A stretch of 33,179 bases of DNA from Candidatus Methanophagales archaeon (GTDB taxonomy: Archaea > Halobacteriota > Syntropharchaeia > Alkanophagales > Methanospirareceae): assembly GCA_030602585.1 (NCBI GenBank), contig JAUVZJ010000020.1, forward strand, positions 1 to 33,179, written 5' to 3'. Position 1 is the first letter of the stretch. Every line of letters begins with the position of its first letter. A program made the translations under genes and the position numbers. Below the pieces are notes generated by a model. That model made no database searches, had not been told where the DNA came from, and saw only the letters and a list, made by a program, of their open reading frames with translations. This document shows, one piece after another, positions 25,361-33,139 of the stretch.

Positions 25361-26744
25361 GCACATTATACGAAATGGCGATTTCTTTATATCGAGTGAT
25401 GACAACATAAGAATAATGCAGGCAAGAATAAAATCCTCTGGAGATACTCTGCACCTATTTGACACAAAAAGGATAGATAGTGACTGGTCTTTTATAGAAT
25501 TCAAACCATCGGACACTGCTAAATGGACTCATGGTTACCATCGTTATCCAGCCAAGTTTATTCCACAACTGGTTGAAAAACTTATTGATGAATACATCGC
25601 CAGTAAGAATGCACACATCAATGATCCTTTTATGGGATGTGGGACAACTATCGTTACCGCGATATCTCATGGGTTTAAGGCTAGTGGAACGGATATCAAT
25701 AAAATAGCCTATTTGATGACTAAGGTAAAATCAACACCTATAAATCCGGATTACCTTGATAGAAAAATAAAGGAATTTTTATTAAGATTGAGATTTTTAG
25801 AAGGCAATTACCTACCATTATCTGGAGAACAAATCGAGCTTTTAATCTCACAAAGGCATATTGAACGGATTGATTACTGGTTTACTGAAGAGAATAAAAT
25901 TGAGCTTGGAAAGATATTAAGAGTCATTTATGACGAAGATGAAGAGATAATTAGAGATTTTTTCCTCGTTGCTTTTAGCCATGTTTTAAAGAATTGTTCG
26001 ATATGGCTACAAGGAAGCACTAAACCGACAAGAGATTTTAAAAAAGAACCAGCGAATCCTTACGTTGCATTGAGGAAGCATTTAAGGAAGATGCAGAGGG
26101 GGAACGATGCCTTTTACAAAGTTGTCCCGGAAGAGGTAAAAAACAACCTTGGGGATTATCTGAACATAAAAATTGGAGATGCTAGGAAACAGCCTGTACC
26201 CAATGATTGTGTGGATTTGATAGTAAGTTCAAGTCCGTATGTCACCAGCTATGAATATGCAGATTTGCATCAATTATCAACGATTTGGCTTAACTTAGCA
26301 AATGATTTATCTGAATATAAAAAAGATTTCATTGGTACATCTTATAAAAAATATAATAACAAAAAATTGGAAAGTAAAATTGCCATGGATATAGTTGACC
26401 AAATGTATAAGAAAAGTAATAAAAAGTCAAAAGAGATAGAAGCATTTTTTATTGACATGCAGGAGGTATTTGATGAAAGTTTTAGAATTTTAAAATCGGG
26501 CGGTAGATGCTGTTATGTTATCGGCGATACGAGACTGAAAGGAGTGGATATACTCAACGCTGAGGTCTTTGCTGAAAGTTTACAGTTCTCTGGTTTTGAA
26601 CTTGATAAGATAATAAAAAGGGAGATACCATTGAAGATACTACCACAGAAGAGAGACGAACAGACAGGTAGATTCGCCAACAACAACGATGCGAATTCAG
26701 AAGCATATCCGATAGAATATATTGTGATTGGCTTAAAGGAGTGA
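25338..26744 (+). CDS. DNA methyltransferase (amino-type, SSPY motif)
   Basis: 468 residues from TTG 25338 (preceded by AAGGA); the first ATG is at 25416, and HGYHRYPAKFIPQLVEKLID (about 74-93), typical of this family, follows either. The SAM motif is DPFMGCGTT (about 99-107) and the catalytic motif is SSSPYVTSYEYAD (about 297-309), in place of the usual SPPY/DPPY. A late motif GGRCCYVIGDTRLKG is also typical. It probably makes N4-methylcytosine or N6-methyladenine and protects DNA from the restriction enzyme at 29240. The 5' end runs into the truncated HEPN gene, so the exact start is uncertain. Confidence 0.82.
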   Translation: MKNFNYTKHIIRNGDFFISSDDNIRIMQARIKSSGDTLHLFDTKRIDSDWSFIEFKPSDTAKWTHGYHRYPAKFIPQLVEKLIDEYIASKNAHINDPFMGCGTTIVTAISHGFKASGTDINKIAYLMTKVKSTPINPDYLDRKIKEFLLRLRFLEGNYLPLSGEQIELLISQRHIERIDYWFTEENKIELGKILRVIYDEDEEIIRDFFLVAFSHVLKNCSIWLQGSTKPTRDFKKEPANPYVALRKHLRKMQRGNDAFYKVVPEEVKNNLGDYLNIKIGDARKQPVPNDCVDLIVSSSPYVTSYEYADLHQLSTIWLNLANDLSEYKKDFIGTSYKKYNNKKLESKIAMDIVDQMYKKSNKKSKEIEAFFIDMQEVFDESFRILKSGGRCCYVIGDTRLKGVDILNAEVFAESLQFSGFELDKIIKREIPLKILPQKRDEQTGRFANNNDANSEAYPIEYIVIGLKE

Positions 26745-26749
26745 AAACT

Positions 26750-27442
26750 ATGGAAGACTTAAAGAAAATTATACTAGAGCGAACAAATCAAGTTTTTGAA
26801 GAAACTATAAGCGTGGAGAATTACACAAAAGAATTAACCTTGTTAAATACATATTTTTATTGGGCAGAGTTTATCGATGAAAAATTCCCCTTACAAAGCA
26901 AAATGACACAACTGCTTAATGAAGCCACTTTAGACCTCACATCTTCCTTTTTTAATACTTTTTCAGGCTTCTACAGGCAGGGAATGATTTCTTTAAGAAG
27001 TTCATTGGAATTAACAGGATTGTATGTTTATTATTTTGATCATCCCGTTGAATTTAAGTATTTTATCAGCGAATTTGGATATAAAGGACCTTTAATCTCT
27101 GAACTAATTAATAACCATCATTTTCTTGTAAAAAAGTATTGTTTATTGTTCATTGATAAAAATAAGCTAAAAAAAGAGCTGCATACTAAAGTACAAAACG
27201 AATATAAAAAACTCTCTTTATATGTTCATGGGCGATTAAGAAAGTTGCAAACGGTTATCTCACTTCCAATTAATTTTAATAAAAGTGAACTTTCTAAGTT
27301 TATGAGAGAATGGGAGATGGTAATAGGATTGGGTAACACTATCTTAGCAGTACGTTTTTATAGCGAGATGAATAATATGACTGATGAACAGAAAGCAAAA
27401 ATATGTTCAGCGGTTAGAAAGTTGGGTATTTTAGAGGTATAA
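26750..27442 (+). CDS. Hypothetical helical protein of the defence operon (HEPN-like features)
   Basis: 230 residues from ATG 26750, chosen because AAGGAG stands 9 nt upstream; a GTG at 26741 overlaps the methyltransferase stop. All-helical, with FSGFYRQGMISLRSSLELTG (about 70-89) and a conserved-looking LSLYVHGRLRKL (about 153-164). An arginine helix followed later by Y-LS-YVHG resembles HEPN-like or Abi-like proteins found near restriction systems, but the diagnostic spacing is not certain. It is 2 nt before the ATPase gene, so the two products probably work together. Confidence 0.5.
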   Translation: MEDLKKIILERTNQVFEETISVENYTKELTLLNTYFYWAEFIDEKFPLQSKMTQLLNEATLDLTSSFFNTFSGFYRQGMISLRSSLELTGLYVYYFDHPVEFKYFISEFGYKGPLISELINNHHFLVKKYCLLFIDKNKLKKELHTKVQNEYKKLSLYVHGRLRKLQTVISLPINFNKSELSKFMREWEMVIGLGNTILAVRFYSEMNNMTDEQKAKICSAVRKLGILEV

Positions 27443-27444
27443 AA

Positions 27445-29232
27445 ATGAAAAGAATAAGTGAACAACTTGCTATTAGAACGGAAAGCTTAACCAATGATGA
27501 TGTTAGAAAGTTTTTCGTAGGGGAATCTGGTGCGTTTATAGATAGTTTACTTGATGGAGAACAATATTTAGTAGAGGGGAGTCGAGGAGTAGGGAAAAGC
27601 ATGTTAATGCGATATGCTGAAACTGAAGCAGACAATCGGTTCTCCTCAGAAAGAATCTTGGCTTCTTATATATCTTTTGAAGATTCTCTAAAAATTGAAA
27701 GATTAAAAATCACTAATGCTGCGGAATATGATCCATTCTTACAATGGACAATGGCGAAAATCTTGAAAGCATTGCTTGATAAAATATCCTTACTGAAAAT
27801 CGATAGAGAAGAAAAAGAAAGGGTATCTTTGTTAAACAATTTAGGAAAGATGTTTGGAACTGAATGTGAGATTTCTACATATAAGACGCTTCTTGAAGTG
27901 TACATAAATGTTATAGAAAACGCTCAATATAAAGTAAGTGATGACATTAGGAAATCAGCATTGCAAAAACTGAATGTTGATAATGTTGCTACAGAAGAAA
28001 TGTTTAAAACATTGAATAATCCTGTTAGTTTTAAAAAATTCTTAGAAAAATTTTGTGAAGATAATAACCTTTGTCGATTAGTATTCCTTTTTGATGAAGC
28101 CGCTCATACTCTTTCTGAACGACAGCAGGAAGACTTTTTCTCTTTTATGAAAGGATTACGATCCCCAAAAATAGCCTGTAAAGCCGCGGTATACCCAGGT
28201 ATATCTTCTTATGGGAGAGATTTTGATTATGGGCATGATGCTAGGGTACTTCGCCTCGATAGAAAGCTTGAGGATAAAAAAATTTATTTTGAGTTTTTCA
28301 AAGAAATTTTAGAGAAGAGATTATATGAAGATGAAATATTGGATAATTTATATAAAAATCAAAATATATTAGAAGCGATTATTATTGCTTGTTTTGGAAA
28401 TCCTCGTCATCTATTTTTATTAATTGATGAGATAGGACAAGCAGTACCAACGAGGCGGGACTTGCCTAAAATAATTAAAAATTATGTAGAGCAAAACCTA
28501 TGGAGATATTATTTAGGTCTTGAGAAACGGTTAGAACGCTTTAAAGTTCCTGTTGAAACTGGATACAACTTTATTACAAGCTTAGTTGTTCCTGATTTAA
28601 GGACGCAGAATAACATATGGAGAAAAAAGGAAAAACTCGAATTATCAATTTATTTTGCGATTGAAAATGAGATTTTTGACGATTTGAAAGATATGATAGG
28701 TGTGTTAATTTATTCAGGAATACTCTCAGAGCGGGGGCAACAGAGTATAGGACAAAATAAATATGGGAAGGTATATGCAGTAAATACTGCTGTTTGCATA
28801 TCTGAGAATGTATTGAGAGAAGGTAAGTTAACAGGAGGCACACTTAGGGGAGAAATAGATAGGCTAAATAGACAACGTGTGAAGATATATTACAAAGGAA
28901 CAGAAAGTATAACAGAACTAATTAGCACCATTGCCAAAGGCAATGTTTTAACTTGTCCTAACTGTGGAAAAGAAAGGCAAAAAGAATGGATAACATGTCC
29001 ATACTGTGCTCAACCATACCCTGAAGAAGAATCGCTATATGAAAAACTGCGTCAACACCCCGTGGATTATCTTCCCATAAGTGAGCTATTGAAGAATCGA
29101 GTTAAAGAGAGATTCGATACAATCGGGCATATTTTAGATGCTTCTGAAGAGGAGATAGACGAAATATACTATGTCGGTACTGTCCGTGTAAAAATTATTA
29201 AAACAGCGGCAACTGAATATATGGTGGGTTAA
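27445..29232 (+). CDS. Orc/Cdc6-like AAA+ ATPase with C-terminal zinc ribbon
   Basis: 595 residues. Walker A is VEGSRGVGKSMLM (about 43-55), Walker B LVFLFDEAAHTL (about 212-223), and GNPRHLFLLIDEIG (about 317-330) resembles the sensor-2 region of Orc/Cdc6-type ATPases. The C-terminal half includes a winged-helix-like part, then a zinc ribbon CPNCGKERQKEWITCPYC (about 506-523). Such ATPases occur in restriction-modification-like defence operons; a role as DNA-sensing or loading switch is inference. It lies between the HEPN-like gene (2-nt gap) and the restriction enzyme gene (7-nt gap). Confidence 0.7.
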   Translation: MKRISEQLAIRTESLTNDDVRKFFVGESGAFIDSLLDGEQYLVEGSRGVGKSMLMRYAETEADNRFSSERILASYISFEDSLKIERLKITNAAEYDPFLQWTMAKILKALLDKISLLKIDREEKERVSLLNNLGKMFGTECEISTYKTLLEVYINVIENAQYKVSDDIRKSALQKLNVDNVATEEMFKTLNNPVSFKKFLEKFCEDNNLCRLVFLFDEAAHTLSERQQEDFFSFMKGLRSPKIACKAAVYPGISSYGRDFDYGHDARVLRLDRKLEDKKIYFEFFKEILEKRLYEDEILDNLYKNQNILEAIIIACFGNPRHLFLLIDEIGQAVPTRRDLPKIIKNYVEQNLWRYYLGLEKRLERFKVPVETGYNFITSLVVPDLRTQNNIWRKKEKLELSIYFAIENEIFDDLKDMIGVLIYSGILSERGQQSIGQNKYGKVYAVNTAVCISENVLREGKLTGGTLRGEIDRLNRQRVKIYYKGTESITELISTIAKGNVLTCPNCGKERQKEWITCPYCAQPYPEEESLYEKLRQHPVDYLPISELLKNRVKERFDTIGHILDASEEEIDEIYYVGTVRVKIIKTAATEYMVG

Positions 29233-29239
29233 TCAATAA

Positions 29240-29935
29240 GTGATAACCATGGAATTTGAAGATTTGAAAAATCTATATTTGGAAAAGAAAAAGCAGTTTG
29301 ACCATAATGCCTATAAGCACATATCCGAGTTATTGAGAGAGGCAAAACAAATCCATAAACAGGATTGGTTGAGACATCCAACTATAGGAGGAGATCATGA
29401 ACAAAGTTGGCGAGCATTTAAAGGGAAAAATCTAGAAAAGTTAGTCCAATATATTATTACTGAGGAAGTTGAAGAACTTGGATTGAAGATTGTTAATGGC
29501 AACAAACTGGAGAGAACCATAAACATATCTAAAGAATTAAGCCAAGTAAAAAGGAACTTGGCTGTTGACTATGGTGAATTTGGTTTGCATTTGCCTGATG
29601 TAGACATCATTATCTATGATCCCAAAGATTATGAGGTCTTGGTTGTCATCTCAAGCAAAGTTACCTTGAGGGAACGAATTGCTCAAACGGGCTACTGGAA
29701 GCTCAAACTTTTACAGGATGAAGCGACAAAACACATTAGGGTCTATTTTATAACACCTGATGAAGATGGAACATTAACCCATAAGAAACCTACTAAAAAA
29801 GGTAGAGCAATTGTAGAAGTGGACTTGGATGGGAGTTATGTCCTAACTGAAGAAAAAATAGAGGAGAGTGATAAAGTCAAATTATTCGAACATTTCATAG
29901 ATGATCTAAAGAGGTTACTGAGCAATGAAAAATAA
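29240..29935 (+). CDS. Type II restriction endonuclease, BsaWI-like
   Basis: 231 residues from a start at 29240; ATG 29249 is an alternative. The nuclease core has HEQSWRAFKGKNLEKLVQYI (about 50-69), then LPDVDIIIYDP (about 118-128) and VLVVISSKVTLRERIAQTGYWKLKLL (about 133-158). The D...SxK arrangement, with the strongly conserved S-LRERIAQT-YWK helix, matches the PD-(D/E)xK fold of BsaWI-related enzymes. It overlaps the second methyltransferase gene by 11 nt. The recognition sequence cannot be read from sequence alone. Confidence 0.68.
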   Translation: MITMEFEDLKNLYLEKKKQFDHNAYKHISELLREAKQIHKQDWLRHPTIGGDHEQSWRAFKGKNLEKLVQYIITEEVEELGLKIVNGNKLERTINISKELSQVKRNLAVDYGEFGLHLPDVDIIIYDPKDYEVLVVISSKVTLRERIAQTGYWKLKLLQDEATKHIRVYFITPDEDGTLTHKKPTKKGRAIVEVDLDGSYVLTEEKIEESDKVKLFEHFIDDLKRLLSNEK

Positions 29936-30614
29936 TCAGCCACCATTTGAGACAACGACATTATGGGACTTCCCCACTCAAAATTATGGAGATAAACCAC
30001 ACGGCGATAATAAATATCGTGGTGTAACACCCGCTCTCGTTATCTGGAATCTCTTGCAGAGATATACAAAAGAAGGAGATCTGGTGGTCGATCCAATGTG
30101 TGGAAGTGGCACAACAATTGATGTAGCAAAGGAACTTAGAAGAAAGGTTATCGGCTATGATATCTCACCTGTAAGACCAGATATTATTCAAAACGATGCT
30201 AGAAAAATACCCTTGGACGATAAATCCGTAGATATGGTCTTTATTGATTCTCCCTATGGAGATAACATAAAGTATTCAAATCATCCAAATTGTATTGGAA
30301 AAATTCCTTGCGAAGATGAAAGGTTCTACAGAGAACTTGAAAAAGTAGTCGAAGAATCTTATAGAATTTTGAAACATAGTAAAATATCGGGGTGGGTCAT
30401 TTCAGACATGTGGAGACAGAAAAAGTTTACTCCAGTCGGCTTCAAATTATACAAAATACTCTGTAAATATTTTGAAACTGTAGATGTTATTTGTCTCACT
30501 AGACATCATCAAACTTCTCATACTAAAGAATGGAAAGAGAGGGCAAAGAGATATAATTTCTATTTAAGAGGTTTCAAATATCTCTTCATCATGAGAAAAC
30601 CTGAAAATATATAA
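29925..30614 (+). CDS. DNA methyltransferase (DSPY motif)
   Basis: 229 residues. SAM-binding motif DPMCGSGTT (about 47-55) and catalytic motif DSPYGDNIKYS (about 107-117), a DPPY variant, give the order motif I before motif IV. GVTPALVIWNLLQRYTKEGD precedes motif I as in many small methyltransferases. It is shorter than the other methyltransferase in the operon, so the two may modify different strands or sites. The start overlaps the restriction gene; the stop is 27 nt before an attC-like repeat that closes this unit. Confidence 0.85.
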   Translation: MKNNQPPFETTTLWDFPTQNYGDKPHGDNKYRGVTPALVIWNLLQRYTKEGDLVVDPMCGSGTTIDVAKELRRKVIGYDISPVRPDIIQNDARKIPLDDKSVDMVFIDSPYGDNIKYSNHPNCIGKIPCEDERFYRELEKVVEESYRILKHSKISGWVISDMWRQKKFTPVGFKLYKILCKYFETVDVICLTRHHQTSHTKEWKERAKRYNFYLRGFKYLFIMRKPENI

Positions 30615-30640
30615 CAACTCTAAAAAGAAATTGCCGCATC

Positions 30641-30731
30641 GCCTAACAGAGCATATCAGGCTTCATGCCTTCGGCACTTCGCCCAAATCCAGTCTTACGA
30701 TTGAACTTCAGATATGCAGGGAATTAAATAT
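30641..30731 (+). repeat. attC-like structured repeat, copy D (distal core lost)
   Basis: Core GCCTAAC (30641-30647), spacer AGA, arm GCATATCAG (30651-30659), hairpin TGCC-TTC-GGCA, linker CGCCCAAATCC, CTTC, arm CAGATATGC (30709-30717; 8 of 9 pair). The 7-nt spacer AGGGAAT is followed by TAAATAT where GTTRRRY is expected. It lies directly behind the defence operon in the same orientation as the other copies. Confidence 0.55.
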
Positions 30732-30761
30732 GTTTGCCTCGCTCATTGAAAAAACAAAAAT

Positions 30762-30774
30762 CTTTTTATATTCC
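30762..30774 (+). promoter_or_regulatory. Predicted TATA box for the KamA-like gene
   Basis: CTTTTTATATTCC lies 98 nt before the ATG at 30860; a second AT-rich run (CTATATTTAAG, 30774-30784) is nearer. Either implies a leader of about 50-70 nt. No obvious leader structure seen. Confidence 0.3.
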
Positions 30775-30859
30775 TATATTTAAGTAATAACCACAAACTA
30801 AGAAGAATCGTGTGTAGAAGGCGAAATATTCATTAAAGAGTCTATCGTGGTGTATAACA

Positions 30860-31960
30860 ATGACATGGGAAGACGAACTTGAGGATAGTATATGTACCAT
30901 TGAGCAGTTGAAGGAATATATAGCTTTAACACCAGAAGAGGAGAACCAATTGCGGGGAATTATAGAAAGACATCCTATGCGTATTACTCGATACTACCTG
31001 TCCCTAATTGATATAAATGACCCTAACGACCCGATTAGAAGGATGATAGTTCCTTCAGAAGGCGAGTTAGATACGTTAGGCTCATACGATACAAGCGGTG
31101 AGCTGGAGAATACAAAAATGCCCGGTCTGCAGCACAAGTATTCGCAAACTGCTTTGCTTTTAGCAACGAATAACTGCGCGGCTTATTGCAGGTTTTGTTT
31201 CAGAAAAAGAATGGTTGGGTTATCAAATGAAGAGGTATTGCGTAGATTCAATGATGCTATGCAGTATATCGAGAAACATAAAGAGATTAATAATGTGCTT
31301 ATAAGCGGCGGCGATCCTTTTGTTTTACCAACTGATGTAATTGAGAAATTCTTGAAGCGGCTTACAACCCTCCCGCATTTAGATTTTATACGATTTGGAA
31401 CTAAAGTTCCGGTGACGTTTCCAGATAGAATCCTGGAAGATGAAGAGTTAGTGACTTTACTGGGTGATAACGCGCAGAAAAATAAAAAAATATACGTGGT
31501 AACTCATTTTAACCACACGAAAGAAATTACGCAGAAAGCCATTGACGCTGTTGATTCTCTCAATTGCTCCGGTATTACAGTGAATAATCAAACTGTTTTA
31601 CTAAAGGGTGTGAATGACAATCCTGAAACCTTAGCGGAATTGCAAAATAAATTGGTAGGCATCGGTGTTAACCCTTATTACGTCTTCCAGTGCCGACCCG
31701 TAACGCGAGTCAAGAATGCATTTCAAGTTCCTCTGCGAAAAGGCTATGAAATTGTTGAGAACGCAAAGAAGAGGCTTAACGGTCATAGTAAAAGGTTTAA
31801 GTATATCATGTCGCATCAGACTGGCAAGATAGAGATTGTAGGGCTAACGGATGATTCTATCTATCTCAAATATCACCAGGCAAAAGACCCTGCGAATATC
31901 GGTAAATTCTTTGAGAGAAAGATAAATGAAACAGCCGGGTGGCTGGATGAGTTGGAATGA
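30860..31960 (+). CDS. KamA-family radical SAM protein lacking the PLP-lysine loop
   Basis: 366 residues, shorter than lysine 2,3-aminomutase (about 416 or more). The SAM cluster motif CAAYCRFCFRKR (CxxxCxxC) and LISGGDPF fit the family, as do KGVND and NPYYVFQCRPV. The arginine after the third cluster cysteine (Arg134 in the clostridial enzyme) is kept. However, the PGGGGK segment with the PLP lysine is absent: NGHSKRFKYIMSHQTGK runs straight from the helix before it to the strand after it. The two aspartates that bind the lysine side chain (Asp293, Asp330) are replaced or missing. Probably not a PLP-dependent aminomutase. Preceded by an attC-like repeat. Confidence 0.8.
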   Translation: MTWEDELEDSICTIEQLKEYIALTPEEENQLRGIIERHPMRITRYYLSLIDINDPNDPIRRMIVPSEGELDTLGSYDTSGELENTKMPGLQHKYSQTALLLATNNCAAYCRFCFRKRMVGLSNEEVLRRFNDAMQYIEKHKEINNVLISGGDPFVLPTDVIEKFLKRLTTLPHLDFIRFGTKVPVTFPDRILEDEELVTLLGDNAQKNKKIYVVTHFNHTKEITQKAIDAVDSLNCSGITVNNQTVLLKGVNDNPETLAELQNKLVGIGVNPYYVFQCRPVTRVKNAFQVPLRKGYEIVENAKKRLNGHSKRFKYIMSHQTGKIEIVGLTDDSIYLKYHQAKDPANIGKFFERKINETAGWLDELE

Positions 31961-32074
31961 GGTTTATTTTTAGCCTTCGTTTGGGTATATACGCATTGCG
32001 GATATATCAAAGGTAGGCGACATGCGAACGAAAAGAATATATTGGTCATGTGACAATTAAATTGAAGAGAAGAA

Positions 32075-32389
32075 ATGAGAATAAGCGAGATACTCAAAGA
32101 ATTCCGGGAAGAAATTGAAAAATTATATGGCAGGAGGTTTAAGAGTATTATACTCTACGGCTCATGGGCAAGGGGTGATGCTACTGAAGAGTCAGACATA
32201 GATGTACTTATCGTCCTTGAAGGAGAAGTCAGTCCCGGAGAAGAAATTGACAGGATGATAGATATAATCACAGATATAAATCTAAAACATGGGGTATTGA
32301 TATCGGTTTATCCCGTCTCTGAGAAAGACTATTCCACAATTAACAGCCCGCTGCTCATAAATGTGCGAAGAGAGGGGGTGCCTGCATGA
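32075..32389 (+). CDS. MNT-type nucleotidyltransferase antitoxin (second copy)
   Basis: 104 residues. IILYGSWARGDATEESDIDVLIVL (about 24-47) carries the GS...DxD motif. It is only distantly similar to the MNT gene at 24994 and is a separate module. The stop overlaps the HEPN start (ATGA at 32386), the classical arrangement, but the HEPN gene has lost its middle (see 32386-32560). The antitoxin appears complete. Confidence 0.85.
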   Translation: MRISEILKEFREEIEKLYGRRFKSIILYGSWARGDATEESDIDVLIVLEGEVSPGEEIDRMIDIITDINLKHGVLISVYPVSEKDYSTINSPLLINVRREGVPA

Positions 32390-32560
32390 TGGAAATAAAC
32401 TCGCTAATCGAAAGGGCGAAGAGGTATCTCAAAAGTGCCAAAATACTCCTTGAAGAAGGAGATTATGAATTCCAAAAAGGAGGCTGAAGAAATATTTGAG
32501 AATGGAGAGAAATTTATAGAGTCGATAGCTCAACATCTAAAGGAGAAAAAGATACTATGA
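32386..32560 (+). pseudogene. HEPN toxin with internal deletion
   Basis: From 32386 the frame reads MMEINSLIERAKRYLKSAKI then LLEEGDYE, a good HEPN N-terminus, and ends after a shifted FQKGG. In another frame (32465-32560) KKEAEEIFENGEKFIESIAQ and a stop after HLKEKKIL match a HEPN C-terminus. The central part with the RxxxxxH catalytic site, about 60-70 residues, is missing, and the two ends are joined out of frame at about 32467. The toxin is inactive as read. Confidence 0.6.
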
Positions 32561-32573
32561 AATATTGCACGTC

Positions 32574-32595
32574 GCCTAACAGACACTTTATAAAG
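32574..32595 (+). repeat. attC-like half-site, copy E
   Basis: GCCTAACAGA (32574-32583) is identical to the left end of copies A and D, including the 3-nt spacer AGA. The following CACTTTATAAAG does not find a complementary right arm downstream, so only the proximal half remains. It sits 13 nt after the broken HEPN gene, the position expected for a cassette end. Confidence 0.4.
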
Positions 32596-32630
32596 CCAGC
32601 AAGTTTAATTATTAAAGAGTGAGAGTAAAA

Positions 32631-32846
32631 ATGACGCAGCTAAAGATAATAGTTGAGAAGCACCCGGACGGATACGTAGCCTATCCTTTAGGATTGAAGG
32701 GCGTGGTAGTTGGCGAAGGAGATACATACGAGGAGGCATTAGAAGATGTAAAATCTGCCATCAAATTCCACATAGAGTCATTTAGAGAGGAAATCGTTGA
32801 AACAGAAGAAATCATGGAAACTTTCGTCGCTGAGGTAGTAGTGTAA
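32631..32846 (+). CDS. hicB: HicB-like antitoxin
   Basis: 71 residues from ATG 32631; GTG 32619 would add four. KIIVEKHPDGYVAYPLGLKG, GEGDTYEEALEDVKSAIKFHIE is the partial RNase-H fold of HicB antitoxins. The C-terminal strand (EIMETFVAEVVV) is short and no DNA-binding domain is attached. The partner hicA gene starts right after the stop but is truncated after about 17 recognisable codons. The antitoxin is complete. Confidence 0.8.
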   Translation: MTQLKIIVEKHPDGYVAYPLGLKGVVVGEGDTYEEALEDVKSAIKFHIESFREEIVETEEIMETFVAEVVV

Positions 32847-32915
32847 ATGAAATTCCCGCGAGATGCTCCAAAGCGAAAAGTCATAAAAGCTCTCGAAAAC
32901 TTTTTAAAGATGTAG
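32847..32915 (+). pseudogene. Truncated HicA toxin
   Basis: ATG 32847 directly follows the hicB stop and gives MKFPRDAPKRKVIKALENF then LKM and a stop. MKFPRDAPKRKVIKALE is a typical HicA beginning (normally about 75-85 residues with a catalytic His in the strand after the first helix). The catalytic part is gone; the sequence that follows is unrelated. Confidence 0.6.
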
Positions 32916-32968
32916 CAATTAAACTCGAATATGGCATTACCAGACTTCTTAAAGCCGACAAAGGGTAA

Positions 32969-33043
32969 ATTGATTTTAATTCAAAAACAACAGAAATATA
33001 TACTCATGTGAGTAATAAAGACTTAAGTCAAATAAAAAGGTAA
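32969..33043 (+). pseudogene. Tyrosine recombinase C-terminal scrap
   Basis: The frame reads IDFNSKTTEIYTHVSNKDLS then QIKR and a stop. 'SKTTEIYTHVS(N)KDL--IK' is the C-terminal signature of tyrosine recombinases (XerC/D- or phage-integrase-like), including the catalytic Tyr in IYTHV. Everything upstream of this (Arg-His-Arg part and the N-terminal domain) is missing; the frame is closed by a stop at 32966. It lies between the hicA fragment and the possible transposase start. Confidence 0.6.
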
Positions 33044-33139
33044 CTACTCACCCACCACAAATTTATTGCTGATAAGACTTTATATTATCCATCACAATGG
33101 TTGTAAATAAAACGTTTCGATTGATGGAGGAACAATGTG

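Noticed and set aside
30860-31960. Annotation as lysine 2,3-aminomutase for beta-lysine synthesis
   Set aside because: The PLP lysine and lysine-side-chain aspartates are absent and no ablB gene is adjacent; only the family name is safe.
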